Shown here: in pieces, positions 17,996 to 26,247 of the stretch | Position numbering within the stretch: the stretch's first letter is position 1 | How the letters are laid out: every line of letters begins with the position of its first letter | Assembly: GCF_029278605.1 (NCBI RefSeq) | Contig: NZ_CP119572.1 | Location: 186,001 to 250,000 of the forward strand | DNA: 64,000 nt | Direction of reading: 5' to 3' | Source: Cupriavidus sp. WKF15 | GTDB taxonomy: Bacteria; Pseudomonadota; Gammaproteobacteria; Burkholderiales; Burkholderiaceae | Notes under the pieces: generated by a model | The model's database searches: none | Told to the model about the DNA's origin: nothing | What the model saw: the letters and a program-made list of their open reading frames with translations, nothing else | Position numbers and translations under genes: made by a program

Positions 17996-19327
17996 ATGTC
18001 GCATACCATGACCCCGTCGGAAATCGTTTCCGAACTCGACAAGCACATCATCGGCCAGAACAAGGCCAAGAAGGCCGTGGCCGTGGCGCTGCGCAACCGC
18101 TGGCGCCGCCAGCAGGTCGCGGAGCCGCTGCGCCAGGAAATCACGCCCAAGAACATCCTGATGATCGGCCCGACCGGCGTCGGCAAGACCGAGATCGCGC
18201 GCCGCCTGGCCAAGCTGGCCGACGCGCCCTTCATCAAGATCGAGGCGACCAAGTTCACGGAAGTCGGTTACGTCGGCCGCGACGTCGACACCATCGTGCG
18301 CGACCTGGCCGAGATGGCCATCAAGCAGACGCGCGAGTCCGAGATGAAGAAGGTGCGCACCAAGGCCGAGGACGCGGCCGAGGACCGCCTGCTCGACGTG
18401 CTGCTGCCGCCGCCGCGCGACATCGGCTTCTCGCAGCCCGAAGAGAAGGATTCCAACACGCGCCAGGTGTTCCGCAAGAAGCTGCGCGAAGGCCAGCTTG
18501 ACGACAAGGACATCGAGCTCGAAGTTGCCGCCGGGCTGCCGAGCATGGACATCATGGGCCCGCCGGGCATGGAGGAAATGACCGAGCAGATCCGCTCGAT
18601 GTTCGCCGGCATGGGGCAGGGCAAGAAGCATCGCCGCAAGATGAAGGTGAAGGAAGCCTTCAAGCTGCTGATCGATGAAGAGGCCGCCAAGCTCGTCAAT
18701 GACGAAGAGCTCAAGCACAAGGCCATCGCCAACGTCGAGCAGAACGGCATCGTGTTCCTGGACGAGATCGACAAGATCGCCAACCGCAGCGAACTGGGTG
18801 GCGGCGAGGTGTCGCGCCAGGGCGTGCAGCGCGACCTGCTGCCGCTGGTGGAAGGCACCACGGTCAGCACGAAGTACGGGATGATCAAGACCGACCACAT
18901 CCTGTTCATCGCGTCGGGCGCGTTCCACCTGTCCAAGCCGAGCGACCTGATCCCGGAACTGCAGGGCCGCTTCCCGATCCGCGTCGAGCTGGAGTCGCTG
19001 TCCGTGCAGGACTTCGAGGCCATCCTGACGCAGACCGACGCGAGCCTGACCAAGCAGTACCAGGCGCTGCTGAAGACCGAAGAGGTCGAGCTGCAGTTCG
19101 CGCCGGACGGCATCCGCCGGCTGGCCGAGATCGCGTTCTCGGTCAACGAGAAGGTCGAAAACATCGGCGCGCGCCGTCTGTACACGGTGATGGAGCGGCT
19201 GCTGGAAGACCTGTCGTTCCATGCGAGCAAGTCGTCGGGCGAGACTGTGACGATCGATGAAGCTTACGTGAATGATCGGCTGGGCGACCTTGCTGTCAAC
19301 GAGGATCTGTCTCGATACGTGCTCTAA
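17996..19327 (+). CDS. hslU: ATP-dependent protease ATPase subunit HslU
   Basis: AAA+ unfoldase that feeds substrates to HslV, 443 residues. Walker [10 protein letters not shown] is at about residues 58-66, the pore loop GYVGRD follows, then an intermediate I-domain with charged helices, Walker [11 protein letters not shown], the arginine-containing sensor region [11 protein letters not shown], and a C-terminus ending DLSRYVL, which docks into HslV pockets. It is second in the hslVU operon. The frame and length are normal for the family. Confidence 0.97.
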   Translation: MSHTMTPSEIVSELDKHIIGQNKAKKAVAVALRNRWRRQQVAEPLRQEITPKNILMIGPTGVGKTEIARRLAKLADAPFIKIEATKFTEVGYVGRDVDTIVRDLAEMAIKQTRESEMKKVRTKAEDAAEDRLLDVLLPPPRDIGFSQPEEKDSNTRQVFRKKLREGQLDDKDIELEVAAGLPSMDIMGPPGMEEMTEQIRSMFAGMGQGKKHRRKMKVKEAFKLLIDEEAAKLVNDEELKHKAIANVEQNGIVFLDEIDKIANRSELGGGEVSRQGVQRDLLPLVEGTTVSTKYGMIKTDHILFIASGAFHLSKPSDLIPELQGRFPIRVELESLSVQDFEAILTQTDASLTKQYQALLKTEEVELQFAPDGIRRLAEIAFSVNEKVENIGARRLYTVMERLLEDLSFHASKSSGETVTIDEAYVNDRLGDLAVNEDLSRYVL

Positions 19328-19435
19328 GCGGGTAGGGGGGTCGTGATCGGAGAGGGGTGTACCGGAGTGCGCCCTTTTTTGATCCTTCGCCGGATTGCGG
19401 GAATGGGGAAGGGTGGGGTTGAACGCGCTTTTTGG

Positions 19436-19483
19436 TTACTTTTTGTCGCTCGGACAAAAAGTGACTCGCCGGCTACGCCGGCG
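19436..19483. repeat. Double hairpin downstream of hslU
   Basis: A 12-bp stem (19436-19447 with 19453-19464, one wobble, loop GCTCG) carries TACTTTTTGTC and its complement. It is followed by CGCCGGC-TAC-GCCGGCG (19467-19483). The first hairpin could terminate transcription in either direction. The 423-base gap 19328-19750 holds no gene I can support. Confidence 0.5.
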
Positions 19484-19750
19484 AAACAGCAGCGCCTGCC
19501 AAGCACCCACATTACCCATTCCCCAAACCCTTGCCCTCATCCCCCCGCCATGCATTTCCTATCATGAAAAGGCGCCCGATCTCCGACGCAGTGACGGCGC
19601 AGGCAATCGGGTCCAGCGGTACACGGTCCATCGGTAGCGTCGGGGTTCACGAACGATGCACCCAGGGTCGGCCACACCGCGTGGCTCCTTTTCTTGCGAA
19701 GCCTGGAAAATGACGGAAAGGCCGTTCTCCGGGCGTGTTGGGAGAATTCC

Positions 19751-20203
19751 ATGGACGTCAACCAGAAACAAACCGTGATCGCCCTGAACCAGCTGATCGA
19801 GGTCGACAGGGACAGCGAACTGGCCTGCATGGCCGGTGCCCGCGACGTACGCAATGCGGAGCTTCGCGACATCCTGGCCAGTACCGCGGAAACCTGCCGC
19901 GCCTCGGCCAAGGAGCTGCAATCGATGGTCAGCGCCATGGGCGGCGAACCATCGGACCGGGGCAGCATGAACGGCATGTTCGCGCGTAGCTGGATGGCCT
20001 TGCGCCATATGCTCTCGCCGAACGATGACGATGCGCTGCTGGGGCTGTGCGAGCGTGAGGAAGAAACAGCCAGGCGCCAGTACCAGTCCGTTCTGATGAA
20101 GCCGCTTCCGCCGGAGACTACGGCCGCGGTCCAGCGCCAGTATGACGCGCTGCGCCTGCACCACGAGCGGCTTCATGCCATGCGCGGCATGCAGATCCAC
20201 TAG
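19751..20203 (+). CDS. DUF2383 / PA2169-type four-helix protein
   Basis: All-helical protein of 150 residues matching the DUF2383/PA2169 pattern: TVIALNQLIEVDRDSELACM at the N-terminus, then acidic helices with ferritin-like spacing and a C-terminal LRLHHERLHAMR. Function unknown. GGGAG lies seven bases before the ATG at 19751; an in-frame extension from 19694 lacks such a site. It stands alone between the hslVU hairpins and its own terminator. Confidence 0.75.
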   Translation: MDVNQKQTVIALNQLIEVDRDSELACMAGARDVRNAELRDILASTAETCRASAKELQSMVSAMGGEPSDRGSMNGMFARSWMALRHMLSPNDDDALLGLCEREEETARRQYQSVLMKPLPPETTAAVQRQYDALRLHHERLHAMRGMQIH

Positions 20204-20250
20204 CACCAGCGCTACCAGCGGATACGGTCGTTCTAGATCCGTATCGGGAT

Positions 20251-20292
20251 GAAGAAGGGGCAGCCGGATGCCGCGGCTGCCCCTTCTTCTTT
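20251..20292 (+). terminator. Strong intrinsic terminator
   Basis: A 15-bp perfect stem (GAAGAAGGGGCAGCC with GGCTGCCCCTTCTTC) has a nine-base loop and is followed by TTTT. It lies 48 bases after the DUF2383 gene and would also act, less strongly, on the convergent ycnI-like gene. Confidence 0.85.
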
Positions 20293-20341
20293 TCGCCTCG
20301 GGCCCAAGCCAGAGGACCCGTTCACAGCGATGAGTCGACCC

Positions 20342-20899
20342 CTAGTGCGAGTGCCCGTGCTCATGTCCCGCAGGCGCCGCCACCTCCAGCTCCGCCGCCG
20401 GTGATTTCAGGTCGCGCGTGGTCTGGCCATCTGCCGGCACCTGGGTCCATTCGGTCGTGCCGTTCTCGCACTCCTGCACCACCGGGAAGTACAGTTTGCC
20501 GCCCTGTTCGGGCAGTTTCATCAGCATCACGAACTCGTCGAAATGCGCGTCGGCCAGCGTGCCGCCGAACCAGCGCAGCGTGCGCACGTCCTCAGTCATC
20601 AGCTTGCCGTGGGATTGGACGGGTTTGGCCAGCGGCGCGCGCCTGACTTCCAGTTGCCAGCCGGCCTTGGGCTGCGGGTGCGCTCCCTGCACGCCTTCGG
20701 GAACGGTGACGGTGATGGCGCGCGTGGCGCTGCCGTTGCAGCCATGGCCGACCATCAGCGCGCCCTTGAAGTAGCTGCCTGCCGCGGCCTGCTTCTGTTC
20801 AAAGACGATATGGGCCGATGCCGTGGCGGACAGCGCCATCAGCGTGGCCGGCACCAGCCACAGGCGCGCGTGCCGCCACCGGGAAAGCAGGAAATGCAT
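20342..20899 (-). CDS. YcnI-like (DUF1775) copper-binding exported protein
   Basis: Exported protein of 185 residues in the DUF1775/YcnI family. The signal peptide ends ATASA, so after cleavage the mature chain would start at His30 (HIVFEQ), as in YcnI and other proteins that bind copper with an N-terminal histidine. GHGCNGSATRAITVTVPEG and the RWFGGTLADAHFDEF tryptophan region are family features. The tail ends GHEHGHSH, a second likely metal site. A PCu(A)C gene lies 2.7 kb away. Likely role: periplasmic copper handling. The 270 bases upstream (20900-21169) contain nothing I recognise. Confidence 0.85.
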   Translation of the reverse strand: MHFLLSRWRHARLWLVPATLMALSATASAHIVFEQKQAAAGSYFKGALMVGHGCNGSATRAITVTVPEGVQGAHPQPKAGWQLEVRRAPLAKPVQSHGKLMTEDVRTLRWFGGTLADAHFDEFVMLMKLPEQGGKLYFPVVQECENGTTEWTQVPADGQTTRDLKSPAAELEVAAPAGHEHGHSH

Positions 20900-21169
20900 G
20901 GAGTCCTCCTTGTCAGCCCGCCAGTCTAGCGTTGCGCGCGGCGCCGCGCGCCGGCGCCCGATGCGGCGTAGTGCCGCAGCCGGCCAGGCCGGTCCCTATG
21001 TCAGCGCCTCATGTCAGGGCGTATCGGCGTGCCACTTGCCGGTAAGGTTGGTAAGCATTGGTAAGCACGCTGGCGCACACCGGCCCGGCGATGCGACCCT
21101 TGCGCACCTTGAGCCGAATGGCAAATGCGGTAGCCGCCGCATGCGAACAACCTACTGGCAGGAGGAAAC

Positions 21170-21466
21170 ATGGTGAAGACTCAATTCAGCCGCGTGGTGG
21201 TGGTAACCACCGGGCTGCTGACCGCACTCGCAGCAGCGACTGCCTTTCTGTGCGTGCGTCCGGCGGACGCAGCCGCAGGCGCGCCGAAGCACGGCACCCT
21301 GGGCGCCGCGGCCGTCGCCGCAGCTACGCTGGCACTGCAATCCGGGGAGCTTTTCACGCTGGCGGACCGCCACGCGAGCGACGCCTTGCGCGTCGTTGCG
21401 CAGGGCGACGGTCCCGACGGCGCCGGCGATGCGCTCGAGTGGGACTACGTGCAGCTTCGCCTGTAA
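21170..21466 (+). CDS. Small exported hypothetical protein
   Basis: A 98-residue protein I do not recognise. The N-terminus is signal-like: basic MVKTQFSR, then a hydrophobic stretch to about residue 28 and an Ala-rich possible cleavage site (PADAAAGA). The rest is Ala/Leu-rich with no cysteine pair after the signal. An excellent ribosome site (AGGAGG) five bases before the ATG supports translation. It converges with the RegA-like gene, ending 15 bases from it. Confidence 0.55.
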   Translation: MVKTQFSRVVVVTTGLLTALAAATAFLCVRPADAAAGAPKHGTLGAAAVAAATLALQSGELFTLADRHASDALRVVAQGDGPDGAGDALEWDYVQLRL

Positions 21467-21481
21467 GGGATCGCCGCGGGC

Positions 21482-22093
21482 TCAGCGCGACACCGGGCGC
21501 TTGCCCAGCTTGCGCTGCAATGTGCGCCGATGCATGTTGAGCGCGCGCGCGGTCGCGGAGATATTGCCGCCGTGTTCGTTCAGGACGCGCTGGATATGCT
21601 CCCATTCGAGCCTGGCCACCGACAGCGGCACCGGCTCTTCCAGCGCGGCTTCCGCCGCATCCTCCGAGATGCCTGCCATCAGCGCCGTGAGGATCGAGTC
21701 CACATTCGCGGGTTTGGCCAGGTATTCATCCGCCCCTTGCTTGACCGCGGCGACCGCGGTGGCAATGCTCGCGTAGCCGGTCAGGACCAGGATGCGCGCA
21801 TCCGGCAGCGCCTGGCGCAGCGGCCCCACCAGCTGCAGCCCGGATTCGGCCGCGGCCGTGCTGCCTGCTTCAGGCGGCGGGCCCAGGTGCAGGTCCAGCG
21901 TGACATACGCGAACGCCGTGCGCGCGGCCAGCGCCAGCGCCGTGCTGCCGTTGTGCGCGACCTGCACGGCGTAGCCGCGGCGTGTCAGCGCGCGGGCCAG
22001 CGTGCCGGAAAAGACGGCGTCATCGTCGATCACCAGAAAGGGCGAGCCTGCCGGCGCGGTCGCTTCGGGAACCGGGTGGTGGGTAACGGTCAT
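21482..22093 (-). CDS. RegA/PrrA/RoxR-type response regulator
   Basis: Two-domain response regulator of 203 residues. The receiver has acidic residues near Asp23-Asp25, the phospho-acceptor Asp67 (TLDLHLG) and the switch Lys in YLAKPAN. A short linker leads to a Fis-type helix-turn-helix (HGGNISATARALNMHRRTLQRKL), which is the RegA/ActR hallmark. In relatives it controls respiration, redox balance and carbon or nitrogen pathways. Its start overlaps the kinase stop by four bases (ATGA, 22090-22093), so kinase and regulator are coupled. Confidence 0.92.
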   Translation of the reverse strand: MTVTHHPVPEATAPAGSPFLVIDDDAVFSGTLARALTRRGYAVQVAHNGSTALALAARTAFAYVTLDLHLGPPPEAGSTAAAESGLQLVGPLRQALPDARILVLTGYASIATAVAAVKQGADEYLAKPANVDSILTALMAGISEDAAEAALEEPVPLSVARLEWEHIQRVLNEHGGNISATARALNMHRRTLQRKLGKRPVSR

Positions 22094-23445
22094 GACGGAT
22101 TGACTGCAAGAGAAGGAGAGGCCGGCACGCGCAGCTCGGCGATGGTGCCGCCGCCGGGGCGGTCCTGCCACGCGAGCCCGCCGCCCATCTGACGCGCACC
22201 GCTCTGCGCCAGGTACAGGCCAATGCCCTGGCCGCCATGCGGGCTGGCCACGGGCGCCTCGCCCAATTGCGCGCGCAGCGCGGGCGGAATGCCGTCGCCG
22301 TGGTCGCTGACGCGGAACGCGAGGCTGCCCTGCTCGAGGTCAATATCCAGTCGCAGCGGCATCTGTGCATGGCCGGCCGACTGCTGGCTGCGCGCGGCGT
22401 TGTCGAGCAGGATGGTCAGGATCTGTCCCACGCGGGCGGGCTCGATGGCGAGTTCGCCAGCCTGCGGCGAGGCACTGGCCTGCAGCGTGGCATTGGGATG
22501 GCGCAGCTGCCAGCGCTCGGCGAAGCTGCCCAGCCAGGCATCGATACACTGCGGCTCCAGCGTGGCCGGATCCTCGCGCAGGCGCGCCAGGATCGTGCGG
22601 CACAGCTCCAGTTGCTGCTCGACCGTCAGCAGGTCTGGCAGGTAGTCGGCCACTGGCGTGGCGCCGCGCGCGCGGTCCGAGGCATCGCCGCGCAGTTCAC
22701 CGGCGATGACCGCCAGCGTCGCCAGCGGCGTGCCGATCTCGTGCGCAACGGCTGCCGCCTGGGCGTTGAGGTCTTCCACGCGCGCTTCGCGCAGCAATTG
22801 CTCGCGTGCCAGGTGCAGTTGCGCCTCGCGCTGTCGCAGCACGCCGGAAAGCCGTGCCACGAACAGCGCGATCATCACCGCGCTGGCCACGAAGTTCAGC
22901 CACATGCCGGCGAGGTGGTAGTTCACCGCCTTGTCCGGGTCGTGCAGGTCCAGCGGCAGGTATTCGAACAGCAGCACTGTGTAGCAGGCCAGCGCGTAGC
23001 ACGCGAGCGCCACCACCTGCCGCCACGGCAGGATGGCCGCGGCGATGGCCAGCCCCGGCAGGTAGAACGAGACAAAGGGGTTGGTGGCGCCGCCGGTATA
23101 GAACAGGATCGCCGACAGCGCGGTCAGGTCTACGAGGAACTGTCCCATCAGCTCGGCTTCGCGGGGCGCCGAGCCGTGGCGGGTGTGCAGCCGCAGGCGC
23201 AGGCCGGTCAGCACGTTGAACAGTGCCTGCAGCGCGAAGACCACCAGCAGGGGGCTGGTCGGCAGGGCGACGCCGATAATCGGCTCGCACGACATCAGGC
23301 CCAGTGCCTGCCCGGCCAGCAGCGCCCAGCGCAGCCAGAACAGCCGGCGCAGGCTTACCAGGCTGGGGCGCGCGGCCGGGGTCGCCGGAAGCGGCGGCGA
23401 GCTGGTCAGGACTGGCGGGTGGGTCGCGGCGGAGACGGCATGCAT
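22090..23445 (-). CDS. RegB/PrrB/RoxS-type redox sensor histidine kinase
   Basis: Membrane histidine kinase of 451 residues. About six hydrophobic segments fill residues 30-215. Between them is GGATNPFVSFYLPGLAIAA, containing the conserved quinone-responsive NPF motif of RegB. The H-box AVAHEIGTPLATL follows, then LELCRTIL carrying the cysteine that RegB uses as a redox switch, and an ATPase domain with DNAARSQ, DHGDGIPP and GGQGIGLYLA. It pairs with the overlapping regulator gene. Predicted signal: redox state of the ubiquinone pool. Confidence 0.92.
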   Translation of the reverse strand: MHAVSAATHPPVLTSSPPLPATPAARPSLVSLRRLFWLRWALLAGQALGLMSCEPIIGVALPTSPLLVVFALQALFNVLTGLRLRLHTRHGSAPREAELMGQFLVDLTALSAILFYTGGATNPFVSFYLPGLAIAAAILPWRQVVALACYALACYTVLLFEYLPLDLHDPDKAVNYHLAGMWLNFVASAVMIALFVARLSGVLRQREAQLHLAREQLLREARVEDLNAQAAAVAHEIGTPLATLAVIAGELRGDASDRARGATPVADYLPDLLTVEQQLELCRTILARLREDPATLEPQCIDAWLGSFAERWQLRHPNATLQASASPQAGELAIEPARVGQILTILLDNAARSQQSAGHAQMPLRLDIDLEQGSLAFRVSDHGDGIPPALRAQLGEAPVASPHGGQGIGLYLAQSGARQMGGGLAWQDRPGGGTIAELRVPASPSLAVNPS

Positions 23446-23603
23446 GCCGCGAGTGTATCAATGCGGCCCCCGGGCACCGCCAAGTGCGACACCTTGCCGC
23501 ATTGGTTGCCCGGTCCCGGCGCTGCCAGACTATCGGGTTATCCGCGTCGCCGGCACCAGCCGTCGGCGGCATGGTCTAATGTCTGCTTTCGGGAGAGCCT
23601 CAC

Positions 23604-24080
23604 ATGCAAGCCAAATTCCGCGCGGCCACGCTGGCCGCTTCGTTCGCTCTGCTGGCCTCGGGCACCGCGCTCGCGCAGGTCGACGTCAGCAATGCCTGGG
23701 TGCGCGGCACGGTCCCGACCCAGACCGCATCGGGCGCCTTCATGGTGCTGCATGCGCATGAGAATGCAAAGCTGATCGGCGTGTCGTCGCCGGTCGGCGC
23801 GGCCGAGCTGCACGAGATGAAGATGGAAGGCAACGTCATGCGCATGCGCCAGGTCCAGTCGCTGGACCTGCCGAAGATGCAGGACGTGGAACTCAAGCCC
23901 GGCGGCTACCACGTGATGCTGACGGACCTGAAAGGCCAGCTCAAGAAGGGCGACACCGTGCCCATCACGCTGAAGATCGAGCAAGGCGGCAAGGTGATCG
24001 AGCAGAAGGTCAACGCCGAAGTGCGCGACATGGCCGCCAGCACGGCCAGCCAGAGCGGCCACGGCGATCACAAAAACTAA
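23604..24080 (+). CDS. Periplasmic copper chaperone PCu(A)C
   Basis: Exported copper(I) chaperone of 158 residues (DUF461), which delivers copper to the CuA site of cytochrome oxidase in relatives. A signal peptide ends near residue 25 (GTALAQ). The copper motif HX10MX21HXM fits exactly: His70, Met81, His103 and Met105. A His-containing tail (SGHGDHKN) may add a copper(II) site. It is divergent from the RegB-like gene, with 158 bases between them, fitting a link between respiration control and oxidase assembly. Confidence 0.93.
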   Translation: MQAKFRAATLAASFALLASGTALAQVDVSNAWVRGTVPTQTASGAFMVLHAHENAKLIGVSSPVGAAELHEMKMEGNVMRMRQVQSLDLPKMQDVELKPGGYHVMLTDLKGQLKKGDTVPITLKIEQGGKVIEQKVNAEVRDMAASTASQSGHGDHKN

Positions 24081-24104
24081 GCACGTCTGGACGGCGAGGT
24101 AGCA

Positions 24105-24287
24105 ATGGCCAACAAGCAGCTTGGTACCCGCCAGAAGATGGTGTTCCGCGGCGGCACGGGCGCGCCGCCACCGCTGCGTGACAAGGGCGCCGGCCGCAAG
24201 CCGGGTCCGCCGCAAACGGTCAGCGCGGCAGGCAAGGCGCCGGTGCGGCGTCAGCCGCGCAAGCTGATTGGTTCGTCCGATTCCTGA
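24105..24287 (+). CDS. Small basic hypothetical protein
   Basis: A 60-residue reading frame rich in Arg, Lys, Gly and Pro, with no recognisable domain. It begins 24 bases after the PCu(A)C stop with a weak GAGGT ribosome site, and its last 37 bases overlap the 3' end of the convergent LysR gene. It may be a real small protein co-transcribed with the chaperone, or a chance frame; I cannot decide. Confidence 0.4.
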   Translation: MANKQLGTRQKMVFRGGTGAPPPLRDKGAGRKPGPPQTVSAAGKAPVRRQPRKLIGSSDS

Positions 24288-25186
24288 CTGGCCGCGGCAG
24301 CCTGCACGCGTTCGCGCAGCCAGGTATGGCCCGGATCGGCGTCCGTGCGGTCGTGCCAGATCATGCTGAAGGTGAAGTTCTCGAGCGCGAACGGCGGATC
24401 GAACACCGCGTAGCGCGGGTCTGCCTCCAGCGCCGCCAGGCTGCGGCGCGCCGTGGTCAGGACCAGGTTGGTACCCGCGATCAGCGCCGGCGCCACGCTC
24501 CAGTGCGGCACTACGCAGGCGATCTTGCGCCGTCCGCCAATTTTGGCCACGGCCGCGTCGATGGCATCGACGCGCTCGCTGTGCGTGGCTACCAGCACAT
24601 GCGAACGCGCCAGGTAGGCCACCTGGTCCAGCCGGCCTGCGTCGCGCACTGTGGCCGCATCGACCGCGCACGCATAGCTTTCCTCGAACAGCGCGGCCGC
24701 GTGCACGTCTTCCGGCTGATGCGTGAAGACGCCCAGCGCCATGTCGATCTCGCCATCGGCCACCTGCGCGGTCATGGCTTCGCGGCTGGCCTGGGTCACC
24801 ACCAGGTCGATATTCGGCGCCGCCTTGCGCACCGCGCGCAGCAGCCGCGGCAGCACCACCAGCGCGCCATAGTCCGACATGGCCAGGCGGAAGCTGCGGC
24901 GCGCCGTGGCCGGCTGGAATCCGCCCGGCCCGAGCAGGATGCGAACCTGCGCGAGCGCTTCGGCCAGTGGCCCGGCGATTTCATGGGCGCGCGCGCTCGG
25001 CACCAGGCCGCCTTTGCCGCGTACCAGGATGGGATCGTCGAGCAACTGGCGCAGGCGCCCGAGCGCGTGGCTGACCGCGGGCTGGCTCAGGTGCAGGCGC
25101 AGCGCTGCGCGCGAGATATGGCGTTCGGCCAGCAGTGCTTCCAGCACCACCAGCAGGTTCAGGTCGATTCCGCGTAGGCTATTCAT
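24251..25186 (-). CDS. LysR-family transcriptional regulator
   Basis: LysR-type regulator of 311 residues. An N-terminal winged helix (MNSLRGIDLNLLVVLEALLA, HISRAALRLHLSQPAVSHAL) leads into a ligand-binding domain of usual length. The start at 25186 gives the canonical N-terminus; a longer frame reaching 25471 runs through the divergent promoter region. It is divergently arranged with the YdcZ-like gene (94 bases between starts), which is its probable target. Effector unknown. Confidence 0.9.
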   Translation of the reverse strand: MNSLRGIDLNLLVVLEALLAERHISRAALRLHLSQPAVSHALGRLRQLLDDPILVRGKGGLVPSARAHEIAGPLAEALAQVRILLGPGGFQPATARRSFRLAMSDYGALVVLPRLLRAVRKAAPNIDLVVTQASREAMTAQVADGEIDMALGVFTHQPEDVHAAALFEESYACAVDAATVRDAGRLDQVAYLARSHVLVATHSERVDAIDAAVAKIGGRRKIACVVPHWSVAPALIAGTNLVLTTARRSLAALEADPRYAVFDPPFALENFTFSMIWHDRTDADPGHTWLRERVQAAAASQESDEPISLRG

Positions 25187-25280
25187 TTTGAGAATAATAA
25201 ACGTATGAAAGCAGAATTGGAAATTCATTCCGCGATATCTCACACTGTCAGGTATCGAATCTTGCCCTACGGAGTGCGCC

Positions 25281-25799
25281 ATGCCTGGCACGACCTTACC
25301 CGCAAACCTGCTTCTCCCTCTTACCACCGCCATGCTGGCTGGTGCCGCGATCCCGTTCCAGGCGGGCGCTAACACCACGCTCGGCCGTGGGCTCGGGCAT
25401 CCGCTCTGGGCCACCGTAGCGTCCCTGCTGGTCAGCCTTGCGGCGATCCTGCCGCTGCTGTGGTTCCTCAAGGTGCCGCTGCCCGCGCTGCCGCAGGCGG
25501 TTCGCCAGCCGCCGTGGATGTGGACCGGCGGCGTGCTCGGCGTGTTCTATATCACGACGGCGCTGCTCATGGCACCGCGTCTGGGAGCGGGGGGCTTTAT
25601 TGCCGCGGTGGTCGCGGGTCAGGTGGCGGCGGCGCTGCTGGCCGATCACTTCGGGCTGGCTGGCTTTGCGGTGCGCGCGCTGACGCCGGCGCGCCTGGCC
25701 GGCGCGGCGCTGATCGTCGCCGGCATGGTGGTGATGCAGTGGAGTTCGGCGCACGACGCGCGGCCGCATGCGGCGCCGCCGCTTCAGTCCGGCGCCTGA
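25281..25799 (+). CDS. DMT-superfamily YdcZ (DUF606) membrane protein
   Basis: Integral inner-membrane protein of 172 residues with about five hydrophobic helices, in the DUF606/YdcZ group of the drug/metabolite transporter superfamily. The repeat-like segments LTTAMLAGAAIPFQAGANTT and LGVFYITTALLMAPRLGAGG are characteristic. Substrate unknown. It faces a LysR gene, which probably regulates it. Its last 16 bases overlap the convergent CWC-protein gene. Confidence 0.82.
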   Translation: MPGTTLPANLLLPLTTAMLAGAAIPFQAGANTTLGRGLGHPLWATVASLLVSLAAILPLLWFLKVPLPALPQAVRQPPWMWTGGVLGVFYITTALLMAPRLGAGGFIAAVVAGQVAAALLADHFGLAGFAVRALTPARLAGAALIVAGMVVMQWSSAHDARPHAAPPLQSGA

Positions 25800-26002
25800 G
25801 TTTCCGCCTGCCGCTTTTTCAGGCAGGCCGGGCACAGGCAATGCTGATCCGGCACGATCCTGCGCGCGGGCAGCAGCGGCTGGCTGGCGCACCAGCACTG
25901 GGGCAGTCCGGCCACGTAGCCGCACACGAAGCCCGCGCCGCACTCGCTGCAGTGTTCGACAGGACGAAGCTGGCCGGTGAGGACGGTGGATGGGTCGGTC
26001 AT
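25784..26002 (-). CDS. Cysteine-rich CWC family protein
   Basis: A 72-residue protein with eight cysteines in the CWC pattern: HCSECGAGFVCG, then QCWC and CLCPACL near the C-terminus. It probably binds zinc; its role is unknown. Its ATG overlaps the stop of the anti-sigma-like gene (ATGA, 25999-26002), so the two are coupled and belong to the sigma-factor operon. Confidence 0.8.
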   Translation of the reverse strand: MTDPSTVLTGQLRPVEHCSECGAGFVCGYVAGLPQCWCASQPLLPARRIVPDQHCLCPACLKKRQAETQAPD

Positions 26003-26229
26003 GACGGGTTCTGTGGCGGCTCATCGCCGTCCTGGCCCATGCGACGCATGGCCGTGCGCATCAGCCGCATCTGCGCGTCGAAGCGCGTGCAGGCCGCGCA
26101 GATCAGCAGATGGCCGCGCATGCGCAGGCGTTCCACCCAGCCTAACGGACGGTCCATGGCCTTCATGGTGAGGTGGTGGACCTCCTCGCAATCGGGCAGC
26201 AGGCGGTGAGGGCGTGGCGAGTCGGACAT
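25999..26229 (-). CDS. Putative zinc-finger anti-sigma factor
   Basis: A 76-residue protein with C-x-x-x-HH near the N-terminus (DCEEVHHLTMKAMDRPL) and later GHLLICAACTRF, the arrangement of small zinc-binding anti-sigma factors (HxxxCxxC type). No membrane segment is visible, so it would act in the cytoplasm. It starts 18 bases after the sigma-factor gene on the same strand, the usual order for a sigma/anti-sigma pair. Confidence 0.75.
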   Translation of the reverse strand: MSDSPRPHRLLPDCEEVHHLTMKAMDRPLGWVERLRMRGHLLICAACTRFDAQMRLMRTAMRRMGQDGDEPPQNPS

Positions 26230-26247
26230 GGGTTCCTTGCGGGCGGG

